A stretch of DNA of 64,000 nucleotides, taken from assembly GCF_963576545.1 (NCBI RefSeq), contig NW_026870564.1, positions 1 to 64,000 of the forward strand, given 5' to 3'. The notes under the pieces were generated by a model that ran no database searches, was not told where the DNA came from, and saw nothing but the letters and a program-made list of their open reading frames with translations. The DNA is from Limanda limanda (taxonomy: Eukaryota > Chordata > Actinopteri > Pleuronectiformes > Pleuronectidae). How positions within the stretch are numbered: the first letter of the stretch is position 1; every line of letters begins with the position of its first letter. Both the position numbers and the translations under genes were made by a program. Shown here piece after piece: positions 10,190 to 23,518 of this stretch.

Positions 10190-13091
10190 CTGTCCGACCT
10201 TCACAAAAAAAGTTATTCAAGAATATCTCTTTCTCCTATGTGCTTTCATCCCTAACCCTAACCCTAACCCTTCCGAAAGTCGGAGAAGCTCAAGGATGGT
10301 ACCGATCGATGCGCGCTACCCCATTTAGTGGGGGTAGAGCCTACTTGCAAGTCTCTCCGACCTTCACAAAAAAAGTTATTCAAGAATATCTCCTCAGATT
10401 TGGGGGAATTTCGTCGGTCGACCTCTTCCGAAGGTCGTACAAGCTCGGGGATGGTACCAATCGATCCGCAGGACACAAATTAGTCCAGATGCAACCACTT
10501 TCCAAGTCTCTCCGACCTTCACAAAAAAAGTTATTCAAGAATATCTCTTTCTCCTATGTGCTTTCATCCCTAACCCTAACCCTAACCCTTCCGAAAGTCG
10601 GAGAAGCTCAAGGATGGTACCGATCGATGCGCGCTACCCCATTTAGTGGGGGTAGAGCCTACTTGCAAGTCTCTCCGACCTTCACAAAAAAAGTTATTCA
10701 AGAATATCTCTTTCTCCTATGTGCTTTCATCCCTAACCCTAACCCTAACCCTTCCGAAAGTCGGAGAAGCTCAAGGATGGTACCGATCGATGCGCGCAAC
10801 CCCATTTAGTGGGGGTAGAGCCTACTTGCAAGTCTCTCCGACCTTCACAAAAAAAGTTATTCAAGAATATCTCCTCAGATTTGGGGGAATTTCGTCGGTC
10901 GACCTCTTCCGAAGGTCGTACAAGCTCGGGGATGGTACCAATCGATCCGCAGGACCCAAATTAGTCCAGATGCAACCACTTTCCAAGTCTCTCCGACCTT
11001 CACAAAAAAAGTTATTCAAGAATATCTCTTTCTCCTATGTGCTTTCATCCCTAACCCTAACCCTAACCCTTCCGAAAGTCGGAGAAGCTCAAGGATGGTA
11101 CCGATCGATGCGCGCTACCCCATTTAGTGGGGGTAGAGCCTACTTGCAAGTCTCTCCGACCTTCACAAAAAAAGTTATTCAAGAATATCTCTTTCTCCTA
11201 TGTGCTTTCATCCCTAACCCTAACCCTAACCCTTCCGAAAGTCGGAGAAGCTCAAGGATGGTACCGATCGATGCGCGCTACCCCATTTAGTGGGGGTAGA
11301 GCCTACTTGCAAGTCTCTCCGACCTTCACAAAAAAAGTTATTCAAGAATATCTCTTTCTCCTATGTGCTTTCATCCCTAACCCTAACCCTAACCCTTCCG
11401 AAAGTCGGAGAAGCTCAAGGATGGTACCGATCGATGCGCGCTACCACATTTAGTGGGGGTAGAGCCTACTTGCAAGTCTCTCCGACCTTCACAAAAAAAG
11501 TTATTCAAGAATATCTCTTTCTCCTATGTGCTTTCATCCCTAACCCTAACCCTAACCCTTCCGAAAGTCGGAGAAGCTCAAGGATGGTACCGATCGATGC
11601 GCGCAACCCCATTTAGTGGGGGTAGAGCCTACTTGCAAGTCTCTCCGACCTTCACAAAAAAAGTTATTCAAGAATATCTCTTTCTCCTATGTGCTTTCAT
11701 CCCTAACCCTAACCCTAACCCTTCCGAAAGTCGGAGAAGCTCAAGGATGGTACCGATCGATGCGCGCTACCCCATTTAGTGGGGGTAGAGCCTACTTGCA
11801 AGTCTCTCCGACCTTCACAAAAAAAGTTATTCAAGAATATCTCCTCAGATTTGGGGGAATTTCGTCGGTCGACCTCTTCCGAAGGTCGTACAAGCTCGGG
11901 GATGGTACCAATCGATCCGCAGGACACAAATTAGTCCAGATGCAACCACTTTCCAAGTCTCTCCGACCTTCACAAAAAAAGTTATTCAAGAATATCTCTT
12001 TCTCCTATGTGCTTTCATCCCTAACCCTAACCCTAACCCTTCCGAAAGTCGGAGAAGCTCAAGGATGGTACCGATCGATGCGCGCTACCCCATTTAGTGG
12101 GGGTAGAGCCTACTTGCAAGTCTCTCCGACCTTCACAAAAAAAGTTATTCAAGAATATCTCTTTCTCCTATGTGCTTTCATCCCTAACCCTAACCCTAAC
12201 CCTTCCGAAAGTCGGAGAAGCTCAAGGATGGTACCGATCGATGCGCGCAACCCCATTTAGTGGGGGTAGAGCCTACTTGCAAGTCTCTCCGACCTTCACA
12301 AAAAAAGTTATTCAAGAATATCTCCTCAGATTTGGGGGAATTTCGTCGGTCGACCTCTTCCGAAGGTCGTACAAGCTCGGGGATGGTACCAATCGATCCG
12401 CAGGACCCAAATTAGTCCAGATGCAACCACTTTCCAAGTCTCTCCGACCTTCACAAAAAAAGTTATTCAAGAATATCTCTTTCTCCTATGTGCTTTCATC
12501 CCTAACCCTAACCCTAACCCTTCCGAAAGTCGGAGAAGCTCAAGGATGGTACCGATCGATGCGCGCTACCCCATTTAGTGGGGGTAGAGCCTACTTGCAA
12601 GTCTCTCCGACCTTCACAAAAAAAGTTATTCAAGAATATCTCTTTCTCCTATGTGCTTTCATCCCTAACCCTAACCCTAACCCTTCCGAAAGTCGGAGAA
12701 GCTCAAGGATGGTACCGATCGATGCGCGCTACCCCATTTAGTGGGGGTAGAGCCTACTTGCAAGTCTCTCCGACCTTCACAAAAAAAGTTATTCAAGAAT
12801 ATCTCTTTCTCCTATGTGCTTTCATCCCTAACCCTAACCCTAACCCTTCCGAAAGTCGGAGAAGCTCAAGGATGGTACCGATCGATGCGCGCTACCACAT
12901 TTAGTGGGGGTAGAGCCTACTTGCAAGTCTCTCCGACCTTCACAAAAAAAGTTATTCAAGAATATCTCTTTCTCCTATGTGCTTTCATCCCTAACCCTAA
13001 CCCTAACCCTTCCGAAAGTCGGAGAAGCTCAAGGATGGTACCGATCGATGCGCGCAACCCCATTTAGTGGGGGTAGAGCCTACTTGCAAGT
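10190..13091 (+). repeat. Two tandem 1,451-bp 9-mer units (copies 3 and 4)
   Basis: Copies are 10190-11640 and 11641-13091. They repeat 2150-5051 at an offset of 8,040 bp with the same landmarks, including GTCTGTCC at the start of the first copy (G at 10192). The private T at 4513 of the earlier set is absent at the matching position 12553. About 5 kb of other multimers lies between the two sets. Confidence 0.93.
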
Positions 13092-16000
13092 CTCTCCGAC
13101 CTTCACAAAAAAAGTTATTCAAGAATATCTCTTTCTCCTATGTGCTTTCATCCCTAACCCTAACCCTAACCCTTCCGAAAGTCGGAGAAGCTCAAGGATG
13201 GTACCGATCGATGCGCGCAACCCCATTTAGTGGGGGTAGAGCCTACTTGCAAGTCTCTCCGACCTTCACAAAAAAAGTAATTCAAGAATATCTCCTCAGA
13301 TTTGGGGGAATTTCGTCGGTCGACCTCTTCCGAAGGTCGTACAAGCTCGGGGATGGTACCAATCGATCCGCAGGACCCAAATTAGTCCAGATGCAACCAC
13401 TTTCCAAGTCTCTCCGACCTTCACAAAAAAAGTTATTCAAGAATATCTCTTTCTCCTATGTGCTTTCATCCCTAACCCTAACCCTAACCCTTTCGAAAGT
13501 CGGAGAAGCTCAAGGATGGTACCGATCGATGCGCGCTACCCCATTTAGTGGGGGCAGAGCCTACTTGCAAGTCTCTCCGACCTTCACAAAAAAAGTTATT
13601 CAAGAATATCTCTTTCTCCTATGTGCTTTCATCCCTAACCCTAACCCTAACCCTTCCGAAAGTCGGAAAAGCTCAAGGATGGTACCGATCGATGCGCGCT
13701 ACCCCATTTAGTGGGGGTAGAGCCTACTTGCAAGTCTCTCCGACCTTCACAAAAAAAGTTATTCAAGAATATCTCTTTCTCCTATGTGCTTTCATCCCTA
13801 ACCCTAACCCTAACCCTTCCGAAAGTCGGAGAAGCTCAAGGATGGTACCGATCGATGCGCGCAACCATATTTAGTGGGGGTAGAGCCTACTTGCAAGTCT
13901 CTCCGACCTTCACAAAAAAAGTAATTCAAGAATATCTCCTCAGATTTGGGGGAATTTCGTCGGTCGACCTCTTCCGAAGGTCGTACAAGCTCGGGGATGG
14001 TACCAATCGATCCGCAGGACCCAAATTAGTCCAGATGCAACCACTTTCCAAGTCTCTCCGACCTTCACAAAAAAAGTTATTCAAGAATATCTCTTTCTCC
14101 TATGTGCTTTCATCCCTAACCCTAACCCTAACCCTTCCGAAAGTCGGAGAAGCTCAAGGATGGTACCGATCGATGCGCGCTACCCCATTTAGTGGGGGTA
14201 GAGCCTACTTGCAAGTCTCTCCGACCTTCACAAAAAAAGTTATTCAAGAATATCTCTTTCTCCTATGTGCTTTCATCCCTAACCCTAACCCTTCCGAAAG
14301 TCGGAGAAGCTCAAGGATGGTACCGATCGATGCGCGCTACCCCATTTAGTGGGGGTAGAGCCTACTTGCAAGTCTCTCAGACCTTCACAAAAAAAGTTAT
14401 TCAAGAATATCTCCTCAGATTTGGGGGAATTTCGTCGGTCGACCTCTTCCGAAGGTCGTACAAGCTCGGGGATGGTACCAATCGATTCGCAGGACCCAAA
14501 TTAGTCCAGATGCAACCACTTTCCAAGTCTCTCCGACCTTCACAAAAAAAGTTATTCAAGAATATCTCTTTCTCCTATGTGCTTTCATCCCTAACCCTAA
14601 CCCTAACCCTTCCGAAAGTCGGAGAAGCTCAAGGATGGTACCGATCGATGCGCGCTACCCCATTTAGTGGGGGTAGAGCCTACTTGCAAGTCTCTCCGAC
14701 CTTCACAAAAAAAGTTATTCAAGAATATCTCTTTCTCCTATGTGCTTTCATCCCTAACCCTAACCCTAACCCTTCCGAAAGTCGGAGAAGCTCAAGGATG
14801 GTACCGATCGATGCGCGCAACCCCATTTAGTGGGGGTAGAGCCTACTTGCAAGTCTCTCCGACCTTCACAAAAAAAGTTATTCAAGAATATCTCCTCAGA
14901 TTTGGGGGAATTTCGTCGGTCGACCTCTTCCGAAGGTCGTACAAGCTCGGGGATGGTACCAATCGATCCGCAGGACCCAAATTAGTCCAGATGCAACCAC
15001 TTTCCAAGTCTCTCCGACCTTCACAAAAAAAGTTATTCAAGAATATCTCTTTCTCCTATGTGCTTTCATCCCTAACCCTAACCCTAACCCTTCCGAAAGT
15101 CGGAGAAGCTCAAGGATGGTACCGATCGATGCGCGCTACCCCATTTAGTGGGGGTAGAGCCTACTTGCAAGTCTCTCCGACCTTCACAAAAAAAGTTATT
15201 CAAGAATATCTCTTTCTCCTATGTGCTTTCATCCCTAACCCTAACCCTAACCCTTCCGAAAGTCGGAGAAGCTCAAGGATGGTACCGATCGATGCGCGCT
15301 ACCCCATTTAGTGGGGGTAGAGCCTACTTGCAAGTCTCTCCGACCTTCACAAAAAAAGTTATTCAAGAATATCTCTTTCTCCTATGTGCTTTCATCCCTA
15401 ACCCTAACCCTAACCCTTCCGAAAGTCGGAGAAGCTCAAGGATGGTACCGATCGATGCGCGCTACCACATTTAGTGGGGGTAGAGCCTACTTGCAAGTCT
15501 CTCCGACCTTCACAAAAAAAGTTATTCAAGAATATCTCTTTCTCCTATGTGCTTTCATCCCTAACCCTAACCCTAACCCTTCCGAAAGTCGGAGAAGCTC
15601 AAGGATGGTACCGATCGATGCGCGCAACCCCATTTAGTGGGGGTAGAGCCTACTTGCAAGTCTCTCCGACCTTCACAAAAAAAGTTATTCAAGAATATCT
15701 CTTTCTCCTATGTGCTTTCATCCCTAACCCTAACCCTAACCCTTCCGAAAGTCGGAGAAGCTCAAGGATGGTACCGATCGATGCGCGCAACCCCATTTAG
15801 TGGGGGTAGAGCCTACTTGCAAGTCTCTCCGACCTTCACAAAAAAAGTAATTCAAGAATATCTCCTCAGATTTGGGGGAATTTCGTCGGTCGACCTCTTC
15901 CGAAGGTCGTACAAGCTCGGGGATGGTACCAATCGATCCGCAGGACCCAAATTAGTCCAGATGCAACCACTTTCCAAGTCTCTCCGACCTTCACAAAAAA

Positions 16001-18875
16001 AGTTATTCAAGAATATCTCTTTCTCCTATGTGCTTTCATCCCTAACCCTAACCCTAACCCTTTCGAAAGTCGGAGAAGCTCAAGGATGGTACCGATCGAT
16101 GCGCGCTACCCCATTTAGTGGGGGCAGAGCCTACTTGCAAGTCTCTCCGACCTTCACAAAAAAAGTTATTCAAGAATATCTCTTTCTCCTATGTGCTTTC
16201 ATCCCTAACCCTAACCCTAACCCTTCCGAAAGTCGGAAAAGCTCAAGGATGGTACCGATCGATGCGCGCTACCCCATTTAGTGGGGGTAGAGCCTACTTG
16301 CAAGTCTCTCCGACCTTCACAAAAAAAGTTATTCAAGAATATCTCTTTCTCCTATGTGCTTTCATCCCTAACCCTAACCCTAACCCTTCCGAAAGTCGGA
16401 GAAGCTCAAGGATGGTACCGATCGATGCGCGCAACCCCATTTAGTGGGGGTAGAGCCTACTTGCAAGTCTCTCCGACCTTCACAAAAAAAGTAATTCAAG
16501 AATATCTCCTCAGATTTGGGGGAATTTCGTCGGTCGACCTCTTCCGAAGGTCGTACAAGCTCGGGGATGGTACCAATCGATCCGCAGGACCCAAATTAGT
16601 CCAGATGCAACCACTTTCCAAGTCTCTCCGACCTTCACAAAAAAAGTTATTCAAGAATATCTCTTTCTCCTATGTGCTTTCATCCCTAACCCTAACCCTA
16701 ACCCTTCCGAAAGTCGGAGAAGCTCAAGGATGGTACCGATCGATGCGCGCTACCCCATTTAGTGGGGGTAGAGCCTACTTGCAAGTCTCTCCGACCTTCA
16801 CAAAAAAAGTTATTCAAGAATATCTCTTTCTCCTATGTGCTTTCATCCCTAACCCTAACCCTTCCGAAAGTCGGAGAAGCTCAAGGATGGTACCGATCGA
16901 TGCGCGCTACCCCATTTAGTGGGGGTAGAGCCTACTTGCAAGTCTCTCAGACCTTCACAAAAAAAGTTATTCAAGAATATCTCCTCAGATTTGGGGGAAT
17001 TTCGTCGGTCGACCTCTTCCGAAGGTCGTACAAGCTCGGGGATGGTACCAATCGATTCGCAGGACCCAAATTAGTCCAGATGCAACCACTTTCCAAGTCT
17101 CTCCGACCTTCACAAAAAAAGTTATTCAAGAATATCTCTTTCTCCTATGTGCTTTCATCCCTAACCCTAACCCTAACCCTTCCGAAAGTCGGAGAAGCTC
17201 AAGGATGGTACCGATCGATGCGCGCTACCCCATTTAGTGGGGGTAGAGCCTACTTGCAAGTCTCTCCGACCTTCACAAAAAAAGTTATTCAAGAATATCT
17301 CTTTCTCCTATGTGCTTTCATCCCTAACCCTAACCCTAACCCTTCCGAAAGTCGGAGAAGCTCAAGGATGGTACCGATCGATGCGCGCTACCCCATTTAG
17401 TGGGGGTAGAGCCTACTTGCAAGTCTCTCCGACCTTCACAAAAAAAGTTATTCAAGAATATCTCTTTCTCCTATGTGCTTTCATCCCTAACCCTAACCCT
17501 AACCCTTCCGAAAGTCGGAGAAGCTCAAGGATGGTACCGATCGATGCGCGCTACCACATTTAGTGGGGGTAGAGCCTACTTGCAAGTCTCTCCGACCTTC
17601 ACAAAAAAAGTTATTCAAGAATATCTCTTTCTCCTATGTGCTTTCATCCCTAACCCTAACCCTAACCCTTCCGAAAGTCGGAGAAGCTCAAGGATGGTAC
17701 CGATCGATGCGCGCAACCCCATTTAGTGGGGGTAGAGCCTACTTGCAAGTCTCTCCGACCTTCACAAAAAAAGTTATTCAAGAATATCTCTTTCTCCTAT
17801 GTGCTTTCATCCCTAACCCTAACCCTAACCCTTCCGAAAGTCGGAGAAGCTCAAGGATGGTACCGATCGATGCGCGCAACCCCATTTAGTGGGGGTAGAG
17901 CCTACTTGCAAGTCTCTCCGACCTTCACAAAAAAAGTAATTCAAGAATATCTCCTCAGATTTGGGGGAATTTCGTCGGTCGACCTCTTCCGAAGGTCGTA
18001 CAAGCTCGGGGATGGTACCAATCGATCCGCAGGACCCAAATTAGTCCAGATGCAACCACTTTCCAAGTCTCTCCGACCTTCACAAAAAAAGTTATTCAAG
18101 AATATCTCTTTCTCCTATGTGCTTTCATCCCTAACCCTAACCCTAACCCTTTCGAAAGTCGGAGAAGCTCAAGGATGGTACCGATCGATGCGCGCTACCC
18201 CATTTAGTGGGGGCAGAGCCTACTTGCAAGTCTCTCCGACCTTCACAAAAAAAGTTATTCAAGAATATCTCTTTCTCCTATGTGCTTTCATCCCTAACCC
18301 TAACCCTAACCCTTCCGAAAGTCGGAAAAGCTCAAGGATGGTACCGATCGATGCGCGCTACCCCATTTAGTGGGGGTAGAGCCTACTTGCAAGTCTCTCC
18401 TACCTTCACAAAAAAAGTTATTCAAGAATATCTCTTTCTCCTATGTGCTTTCATCCCTAACCCTAACCCTAACCCTTCCGAAAGTCGGAGAAGCTCAAGG
18501 ATGGTACCGATCGATGCGCGCAACCCCATTTAGTGGGGGTAGAGCCTACTTGCAAGTCTCTCCGACCTTCACAAAAAAAGTAATTCAAGAATATCTCCTC
18601 AGATTTGGGGGAATTTCGTCGGTCGACCTCTTCCGAAGGTCGTACAAGCTCGGGGATGGTACCAATCGATCCGCAGGACCCAAATTAGTCCAGATGCAAC
18701 CACTTTCCAAGTCTCTCCGACCTTCACAAAAAAAGTTATTCAAGAATATCTCTTTCTCCTATGTGCTTTCATCCCTAACCCTAACCCTAACCCTTCCGAA
18801 AGTCGGAGAAGCTCAAGGATGGTACCGATCGATGCGCGCTACCCCATTTAGTGGGGGTAGAGCCTACTTGCAAGT
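13092..18875 (+). repeat. Tandem 2,570/2,089-bp unit family, two full copies and one partial
   Basis: Copies are 13092-15661 (2,570 bp), 15662-17750 (2,089 bp) and 17751-18875 (partial, running into the next block). The 2,089-bp unit has nine A, one short A and three B. The first copy is longer by exactly one 481-bp trimer. Shared landmarks are CTTTCGAAAG, GGGGGCAG, CGGAAAAG, the short A, CTCAGACC and GATTCGCAGG. The first copy also has two adjacent substitutions at 13867-13868 (AACCATAT for AACCCCAT). Confidence 0.9.
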
Positions 18876-21800
18876 CTCTCCGACCTTCACAAAAAAAGTT
18901 ATTCAAGAATATCTCTTTCTCCTATGTGCTTTCATCCCTAACCCTAACCCTTCCGAAAGTCGGAGAAGCTCAAGGATGGTACCGATCGATGCGCGCTACC
19001 CCATTTAGTGGGGGTAGAGCCTACTTGCAAGTCTCTCAGACCTTCACAAAAAAAGTTATTCAAGAATATCTCCTCAGATTTGGGGGAATTTCGTCGGTCG
19101 ACCTCTTCCGAAGGTCGTACAAGCTCGGGGATGGTACCAATCGATTCGCAGGACCCAAATTAGTCCAGATGCAACCACTTTCCAAGTCTCTCCGACCTTC
19201 ACAAAAAAAGTTATTCAAGAATATCTCTTTCTCCTATGTGCTTTCATCCCTAACCCTAACCCTAACCCTTCCGAAAGTCGGAGAAGCTCAAGGATGGTAC
19301 CGATCGATGCGCGCTACCCCATTTAGTGGGGGCAGAGCCTACTTGCAAGTCTCTCCGACCTTCACAAAAAAAGTTATTCAAGAATATCTCTTTCTCCTAT
19401 GTGCTTTCATCCCTAACCCTAACCCTAACCCTTCCGAAAGTCGGAGAAGCTCAAGGATGGTACCGATCGATGCGCGCAACCCCATTTAGTGGGGGTAGAG
19501 CCTACTTGCAAGTCTCTCCGACCTTCACAAAAAAAGTTATTCAAGAATATCTCCTCAGATTTGGGGGAATTTCGTCGGTCGACCTCTTCCGAAGGTCGTA
19601 CAAGCTCGGGGATGGTACCAATCGATCCGCAGGACCCAAATTAGTCCAGATGCAACCACTTTCCAAGTCTCTCCGACCTTCACAAAAAAAGTTATTCAAG
19701 AATATCTCTTTCTCCTATGTGCTTTCATCCCTAACCCTAACCCTAACCCTTCCGAAAGTCGGAGAAGCTCAAGGATGGTACTGATCGATGCGCGCTACCC
19801 CATTTAGTGGGGGTAGAGCCTACTTGCAAGTCTCTCCGACCTTCACAAAAAAAGTTATTCAAGAATATCTCTTTCTCCTATGTGCTTTCATCCCTAACCC
19901 TAACCCTAACCCTTCCGAAAGTCGGAGAAGCTCAAGGATGGTACCGATCGATGCGCGCTACCCCATTTAGTGGGGGTAGAGCCTACTTGCAAGTCTCTCC
20001 GACCTTCACAAAAAAAGTTATTCAAGAATATCTCCTCAGATTTGGGGGAATTTCGTCGGTCGACCTCTTCCGAAGGTCGTACAAGCTCGGGGATGGTACC
20101 AATCGATCCGCAGGACCCAAATTAGTCCAGATGCAACCACTTTCCAAGTCTCTCCGACCTTCACAAAAAAAGTTATTCAAGAATATCTCTTTCTCCTATG
20201 TGCTTTCATCCCTAACCCTAACCCTAACCCTTCCGAAAGTCGGAGAAGCTCAAGGATGGTACCGATCGATGCGCGCTACCCCATTTAGTGGGGGTAGAGC
20301 CTACTTGCAAGTCTCTCCGACCTTCACAAAAAAAGTTATTCAAGAATATCTCTTTCTCCTATGTGCTTTCATCCCTAACCCTAACCCTAACCCTTCCGAA
20401 AGTCGGAGAAGCTCAAGGATGGTACCGATCGATGCGCGCAACCCCATTTAGTGGGGGTAGAGCCTACTTGCAAGTCTCTCCGACCTTCACAAAAAAAGTT
20501 ATTCAAGAATATCTCCTCAGATTTGGGGGAATTTCGTCGGTCGACCTCTTCCGAAGGTCGTACAAGCTCGGGGATGGTACCAATCGATCCGCAGGACCCA
20601 AATTAGTCCAGATGCAACCACTTTCCAAGTCTCTCCGACCTTCACAAAAAAAGTTATTCAAGAATATCTCTTTCTCCTATGTGCTTTCATCCCTAACCCT
20701 AACCCTAACCCTTCCGAAAGTCGGAGAAGCTCAAGGATGGTACCGATCGATGCGCGCTACCCCATTTAGTGGGGGTAGAGCCTACTTGCAAGTCTCTCCG
20801 ACCTTCACAAAAAAAGTTATTCAAGAATATCTCTTTCTCCTATGTGCTTTCATCCCTAACCCTAACCCTAACCCTTCCGAAAGTCGGAGAAGCTCAAGGA
20901 TGGTACCGATCGATGCGCGCTACCCCATTTAGTGGGGGTAGAGCCTACTTGCAAGTCTCTCCGACCTTCACAAAAAAAGTTATTCAAGAATATCTCCTCA
21001 GATTTGGGGGAATTTCGTCGGTCGACCTCTTCCGAAGGTCGTACAAGCTCGGGGATGGTACCAATCGATCCGCAGGACCCAAATTAGTCCAGATGCAACC
21101 ACTTTCCAAGTCTCTCCGACCTTCACAAAAAAAGTTATTCAAGAATATCTCTTTCTCCTATGTGCTTTCATCCCTAACCCTAACCCTAACCCTTCCGAAA
21201 GTCGGAGAAGCTCAAAGATGGTACCGATCGATGCGCGCTACCCCATTTAGTGGGGGTAGAGCCTACTTGCAAGTCTCTCCGACCTTCACAAAAAAAGTTA
21301 TTCAAGAATATCTCCTCAGATTTGGGGGAATTTCGTCGGTCGACCTCTTCCGAAGGTCGTACAAGCTCGGGGATGGTACCAATCGATCCGCAGGACCCAA
21401 ATTAGTCCAGATGCAACCACTTTCCAAGTCTCTCCGACCTTCACAAAAAAAGTTATTCAAGAATATCTCTTTCTCCTATGTGCTTTCATCCCTAACCCTA
21501 ACCCTTCCGAAAGTCGGAGAAGCTCAAGGATGGTACCGATCGATGCGCGCTACCCCATTTAGTGGGGGTAGAGCCTACTTGCAAGTCTCTCCGACCTTCA
21601 CAAAAAAAGTTATTCAAGAATATCTCTTTCTCCTATGTGCTTTCATCCCTAACCCTAACCCTAACCCTTCCGAAAGTCGGAGAAGCTCAAGGATGGTACC
21701 GATCGATGCGCGCAACCCCATTTAGTGGGGGTAGAGCCTACTTGCAAGTCTCTCCGACCTTCACAAAAAAAGTTATTCAAGAATATCTCCTCAGATTTGG

Positions 21801-23518
21801 GGGAATTTCGTCGGTCGACCTCTTCCGAAGGTCGTACAAGCTCGGGGATGGTACCAATCGATCCGCAGGACCCAAATTAGTCCAGATGCAACCACTTTCC
21901 AAGTCTCTCCGACCTTCACAAAAAAAGTTATTCAAGAATATCTCTTTCTCCTATGTGCTTTCATCCCTAACCCTAACCCTAACCCTTCCGAAAGTCGGAG
22001 AAGCTCAAGGATGGTACCGATCGATGCGCGCTACCCCATTTAGTGGGGGTAGAGCCTACTTGCAAGTCTGTCCGACCTTCACAAAAAAAGTTATTCAAGA
22101 ATATCTCTTTCTCCTATGTGCTTTCATCCCTAACCCTAACCCTAACCCTTCCGAAAGTCGGAGAAGCTCAAGGATGGTACCGATCGATGCGCGCTACCCC
22201 ATTTAGTGGGGGTAGAGCCTACTTGCAAGTCTCTCCGACCTTCACAAAAAAAGTTATTCAAGAATATCTCCTCAGATTTGGGGGAATTTCGTCGGTCGAC
22301 CTCTTCCGAAGGTCGTACAAGCTCGGGGATGGTACCAATCGATCCGCAGGACACAAATTAGTCCAGATGCAACCACTTTCCAAGTCTCTCCGACCTTCAC
22401 AAAAAAAGTTATTCAAGAATATCTCTTTCTCCTATGTGCTTTCATCCCTAACCCTAACCCTAACCCTTCCGAAAGTCGGAGAAGCTCAAGGATGGTACCG
22501 ATCGATGCGCGCTACCCCATTTAGTGGGGGTAGAGCCTACTTGCAAGTCTCTCCGACCTTCACAAAAAAAGTTATTCAAGAATATCTCTTTCTCCTATGT
22601 GCTTTCATCCCTAACCCTAACCCTAACCCTTCCGAAAGTCGGAGAAGCTCAAGGATGGTACCGATCGATGCGCGCAACCCCATTTAGTGGGGGTAGAGCC
22701 TACTTGCAAGTCTCTCCGACCTTCACAAAAAAAGTTATTCAAGAATATCTCCTCAGATTTGGGGGAATTTCGTCGGTCGACCTCTTCCGAAGGTCGTACA
22801 AGCTCGGGGATGGTACCAATCGATCCGCAGGACCCAAATTAGTCCAGATGCAACCACTTTCCAAGTCTCTCCGACCTTCACAAAAAAAGTTATTCAAGAA
22901 TATCTCTTTCTCCTATGTGCTTTCATCCCTAACCCTAACCCTAACCCTTCCGAAAGTCGGAGAAGCTCAAGGATGGTACCGATCGATGCGCGCTACCCCA
23001 TTTAGTGGGGGTAGAGCCTACTTGCAAGTCTCTCCGACCTTCACAAAAAAAGTTATTCAAGAATATCTCTTTCTCCTATGTGCTTTCATCCCTAACCCTA
23101 ACCCTAACCCTTCCGAAAGTCGGAGAAGCTCAAGGATGGTACCGATCGATGCGCGCTACCCCATTTAGTGGGGGTAGAGCCTACTTGCAAGTCTCTCCGA
23201 CCTTCACAAAAAAAGTTATTCAAGAATATCTCTTTCTCCTATGTGCTTTCATCCCTAACCCTAACCCTAACCCTTCCGAAAGTCGGAGAAGCTCAAGGAT
23301 GGTACCGATCGATGCGCGCTACCACATTTAGTGGGGGTAGAGCCTACTTGCAAGTCTCTCCGACCTTCACAAAAAAAGTTATTCAAGAATATCTCTTTCT
23401 CCTATGTGCTTTCATCCCTAACCCTAACCCTAACCCTTCCGAAAGTCGGAGAAGCTCAAGGATGGTACCGATCGATGCGCGCAACCCCATTTAGTGGGGG
23501 TAGAGCCTACTTGCAAGT
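18876..23518 (+). repeat. 4,643-bp 29-mer unit, copy 1
   Basis: The unit contains 18 A, 2 short A and 9 B monomers (18x163 + 2x157 + 9x155 = 4,643). It ends in one 1,451-bp 9-mer (22068-23518) that begins with GTCTGTCC. Differences from copy 2 that I located are T at 19146, T at 19782 and A at 21216. All other monomer types and landmarks I compared are in the same order. Confidence 0.93.
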
